Shown: piece after piece, positions 62,035-64,000 of the stretch | Layout: the number at the start of each line of letters is the position of its first letter | Numbering within the stretch: the first letter of the stretch is position 1 | Source of the DNA: Trichuris trichiura | Taxonomy: Eukaryota; Nematoda; Enoplea; Trichinellida; Trichuridae | Assembly: GCA_037903355.1 (NCBI GenBank) | Contig: JBAJFE010000062.1 | Location: 1,240,001-1,304,000 of the forward strand | Length of the DNA: 64,000 bases | Reading direction: 5' to 3' | Notes under the pieces: model-generated | What the model saw: only the letters and a program-made list of their open reading frames with translations | The model's database searches: none | Told to the model about the DNA's origin: nothing | Translations under genes and position numbers: made by a program

Positions 62035-64000
62035 ATATTCCTACTATGGTACTGACTATTGCGCTATCATTCAGGCAGTGGAATAGGGTGGATTCTGAAA
62101 ATTCTGAACGTCATACTCTGCATCTTTGCTGCCTTACTGATTCCTCAGCAGAATCAGATTTCATTCATATTACCCTTGTTGCTTTCTGTTGTCCAGAAAT
62201 AATACTTTTATAGTCTACATCACTGTAAGTAGCAAGTTAGTCCACCAATTAAAGCATGTTAAATTTTGTGCAGGAAAATCTAAAGCAATAGTTCCAGAAC
62301 TTCAGCTTTTTGGGGGAAACACAAGTCCAACCTTAAAAAATAATGAAAATTATGCGACAGGCGCTAAATACACGCTCGCCATGTTATTCGTTCACGTCAG
62401 GGAGAGATGGAAATCTCCCACAAAAACTGCTCTCACCGCTAGCCGTCCGTGACGTTGGTGTCAGTCGGTGAGTATTGAACAAGACGAGCAAAACGCACTT
62501 TGCTTACACAACGACTCACTTTTTTTCTGTATATGAAAGTGCGCCGTCCCATTCTGCGAATTTGTGAGACCTACCCTTAATAATGGTTTCTTGTTTGATA
62601 CATCGCTGGGATATGCGGGTGCTTGCAGCTAAGCAGGAATTGTTGCCCACCTTCAAACTCACTTTAAGCAGAGGAAATTCCAGGAGCCAACCGGAGCTGA
62701 ACCGGTGCTGTTTATTGTATTTCGAGCAAAGCGGCAAAACTTTGACGACCTAGCTTAATCAATCAGCAAAAAAACTGTCATTTTAACGATTTGACGTGCC
62801 CCTGTACGCACGTGGAATTTCTTTAAACTTACCAAGAGAATTTCATTTAAACGTCCATTGTGCACTATTAAGGATACGGGTTATTACGGGAGGGACATCT
62901 TGGGTTTTTCAGGTCTTGTTTTCAGCGTGATAGGCAAAAGTTTCTTTCTCTCAGGTTTTTCAACAAAAATGTCAGAACATGAGTCTGTGTTATGGAAGCG
63001 TATATGCCGGCAGCAAGTCTAACTTGTGCTATGTTGCCGTGCTCTACTCTATGAGCAGAATAACTTTTGGCTGAAGCTACCATGCGAAAGTGAAACAAGT
63101 CGAACCGTAGTACCTGAAAACCTAAAATATGTTTGTAAGGTGCATGTTTCATAATTGAACCTGAGCGCACAATTACCATATATCGCTATTTAACTGGAAG
63201 TCACGCGCGAACTATTCATGACTCAATTTGTGTTGAATCAGTAAACAGTTTTAGTTCTTGTGCCTTACAATGATAATTACTCTCTCAAATTATGAAACGC
63301 AGTTGAAAAGAGATACCGTCAACCATTTATTCTTGCCGCTGCTAGAAACAACCATTCGAACCAGCTTCAGTATCAACGAACAAATCACAGAAGAATCATA
63401 ATTTTAATTTCAGCGGCAATTGGCAATCTTTGAACGTCTTTAGGAGCACACTGACGTGGCGATTAAATTTCAAAGCTTTCTTGTTGCTCACTAAAGGGTA
63501 ATAAGCTGTTCTAAGATGTTGCAGTCAGCATAACTTTCCATTGCGCATCAGGGCAACGATCAATCTTACTACCATAATCGCTTTCGCTGCCCTTTAAAGA
63601 ACGTTGAATAAATAAAACCGACACGCTACTATTACCACTTGGGTATTAATTGGGATTGTCATGCAGCAACAAGTCAATTATCCGATTATCGGATTATCAT
63701 TTCACCATTATTTTTCATTCTGAGCTTCTGCCTTCGTCCATAAGTTGTATAGAAACGTTATTAGCGTTTTCCAGTTCTTCTAGATTTTAAAAATTGCCGC
63801 TGCACCAATTCCATATTTTGCAACTGAAGAACGCCATGACTATTATTTCTATTCCTCTTTTAATGGCAATACTGCGCGTTGTAACACTTGAAGATGTCGA
63901 AAAATATGACTTGCAACAGTCCTTCGACATCAGCGATTTAAAAAAACGTGCAAAGAATATACTTCATTAGAAAGATAAGAGAAAGTCTTCAAGTTCGTGT
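62035..64000. other. Terminal stretch
   Basis: No supported gene. Open frames at 62189-62452 (+), 62516-62737 (-) and 62922-63179 (-) have no motif or splice partners. Confidence 0.4.

Noticed and set aside
1..64000. CRISPR arrays, operons, insertion sequences or prophage
   Set aside because: The window is clearly eukaryotic (spliceosomal introns, tRNA with internal boxes, animal gene families); no spaced direct-repeat array or bacterial gene was seen.

Overview
The window looks like nuclear DNA of a nematode, most likely of the Trichuris/Trichinella group. That assignment is an inference. It rests on many short GT-AG introns (mostly 47-80 bp), TWK-type two-pore potassium channel exons, an intronless PTP of the kind that is amplified in nematodes, and a small secreted EB-like cysteine-rich protein. 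All gene models were built by hand from reading frames, splice signals, codon phase and remembered family motifs; no database search was run.

Layout. 0.5-1.4 kb (+): a compact MRG15-type chromatin protein. 3.3 and 4.5 kb: two identical tRNA-His(GTG) genes pointing away from each other, with a foldback repeat and an ATT microsatellite between them. 5.3-7.2 kb (+): an intronless 607-residue protein tyrosine phosphatase with a repetitive tail. 7.7-15.2 kb (-): a Neuralized E3 ubiquitin ligase (two NHR domains and a RING) with two possible N-termini. 15.3-18.4 kb: unresolved coding-like remnants. 18.4-29.2 kb (-): a complete animal type I fatty acid synthase in 26 exons whose phases all agree (about 2738 residues). 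29.2-38.5 kb: mostly empty AT-rich DNA with a second copy of the foldback repeat. 38.5-39.4 kb (+): a secreted eight-cysteine EB-like protein. 39.8-44.8 kb (-): a two-pore potassium channel. 53.5-54.4 kb (-): a second copy of that channel's first four exons. 59.1-60.2 kb (+): a two-exon G-protein gamma subunit ending in CVLL. The remainder holds a third foldback repeat, a second ATT microsatellite and several short unidentified open frames.

The genes do not form a pathway. The most interesting points are the potassium channel locus, where two intact M1-P1-M2 exon cassettes appear to have only one M3-P2-M4 half to splice to; the unusual N-terminus and optional in-frame introns of the fatty acid synthase; the phase-1 linker exons of Neuralized that carry a repeated Pro/Val motif; and a three-copy foldback repeat family.
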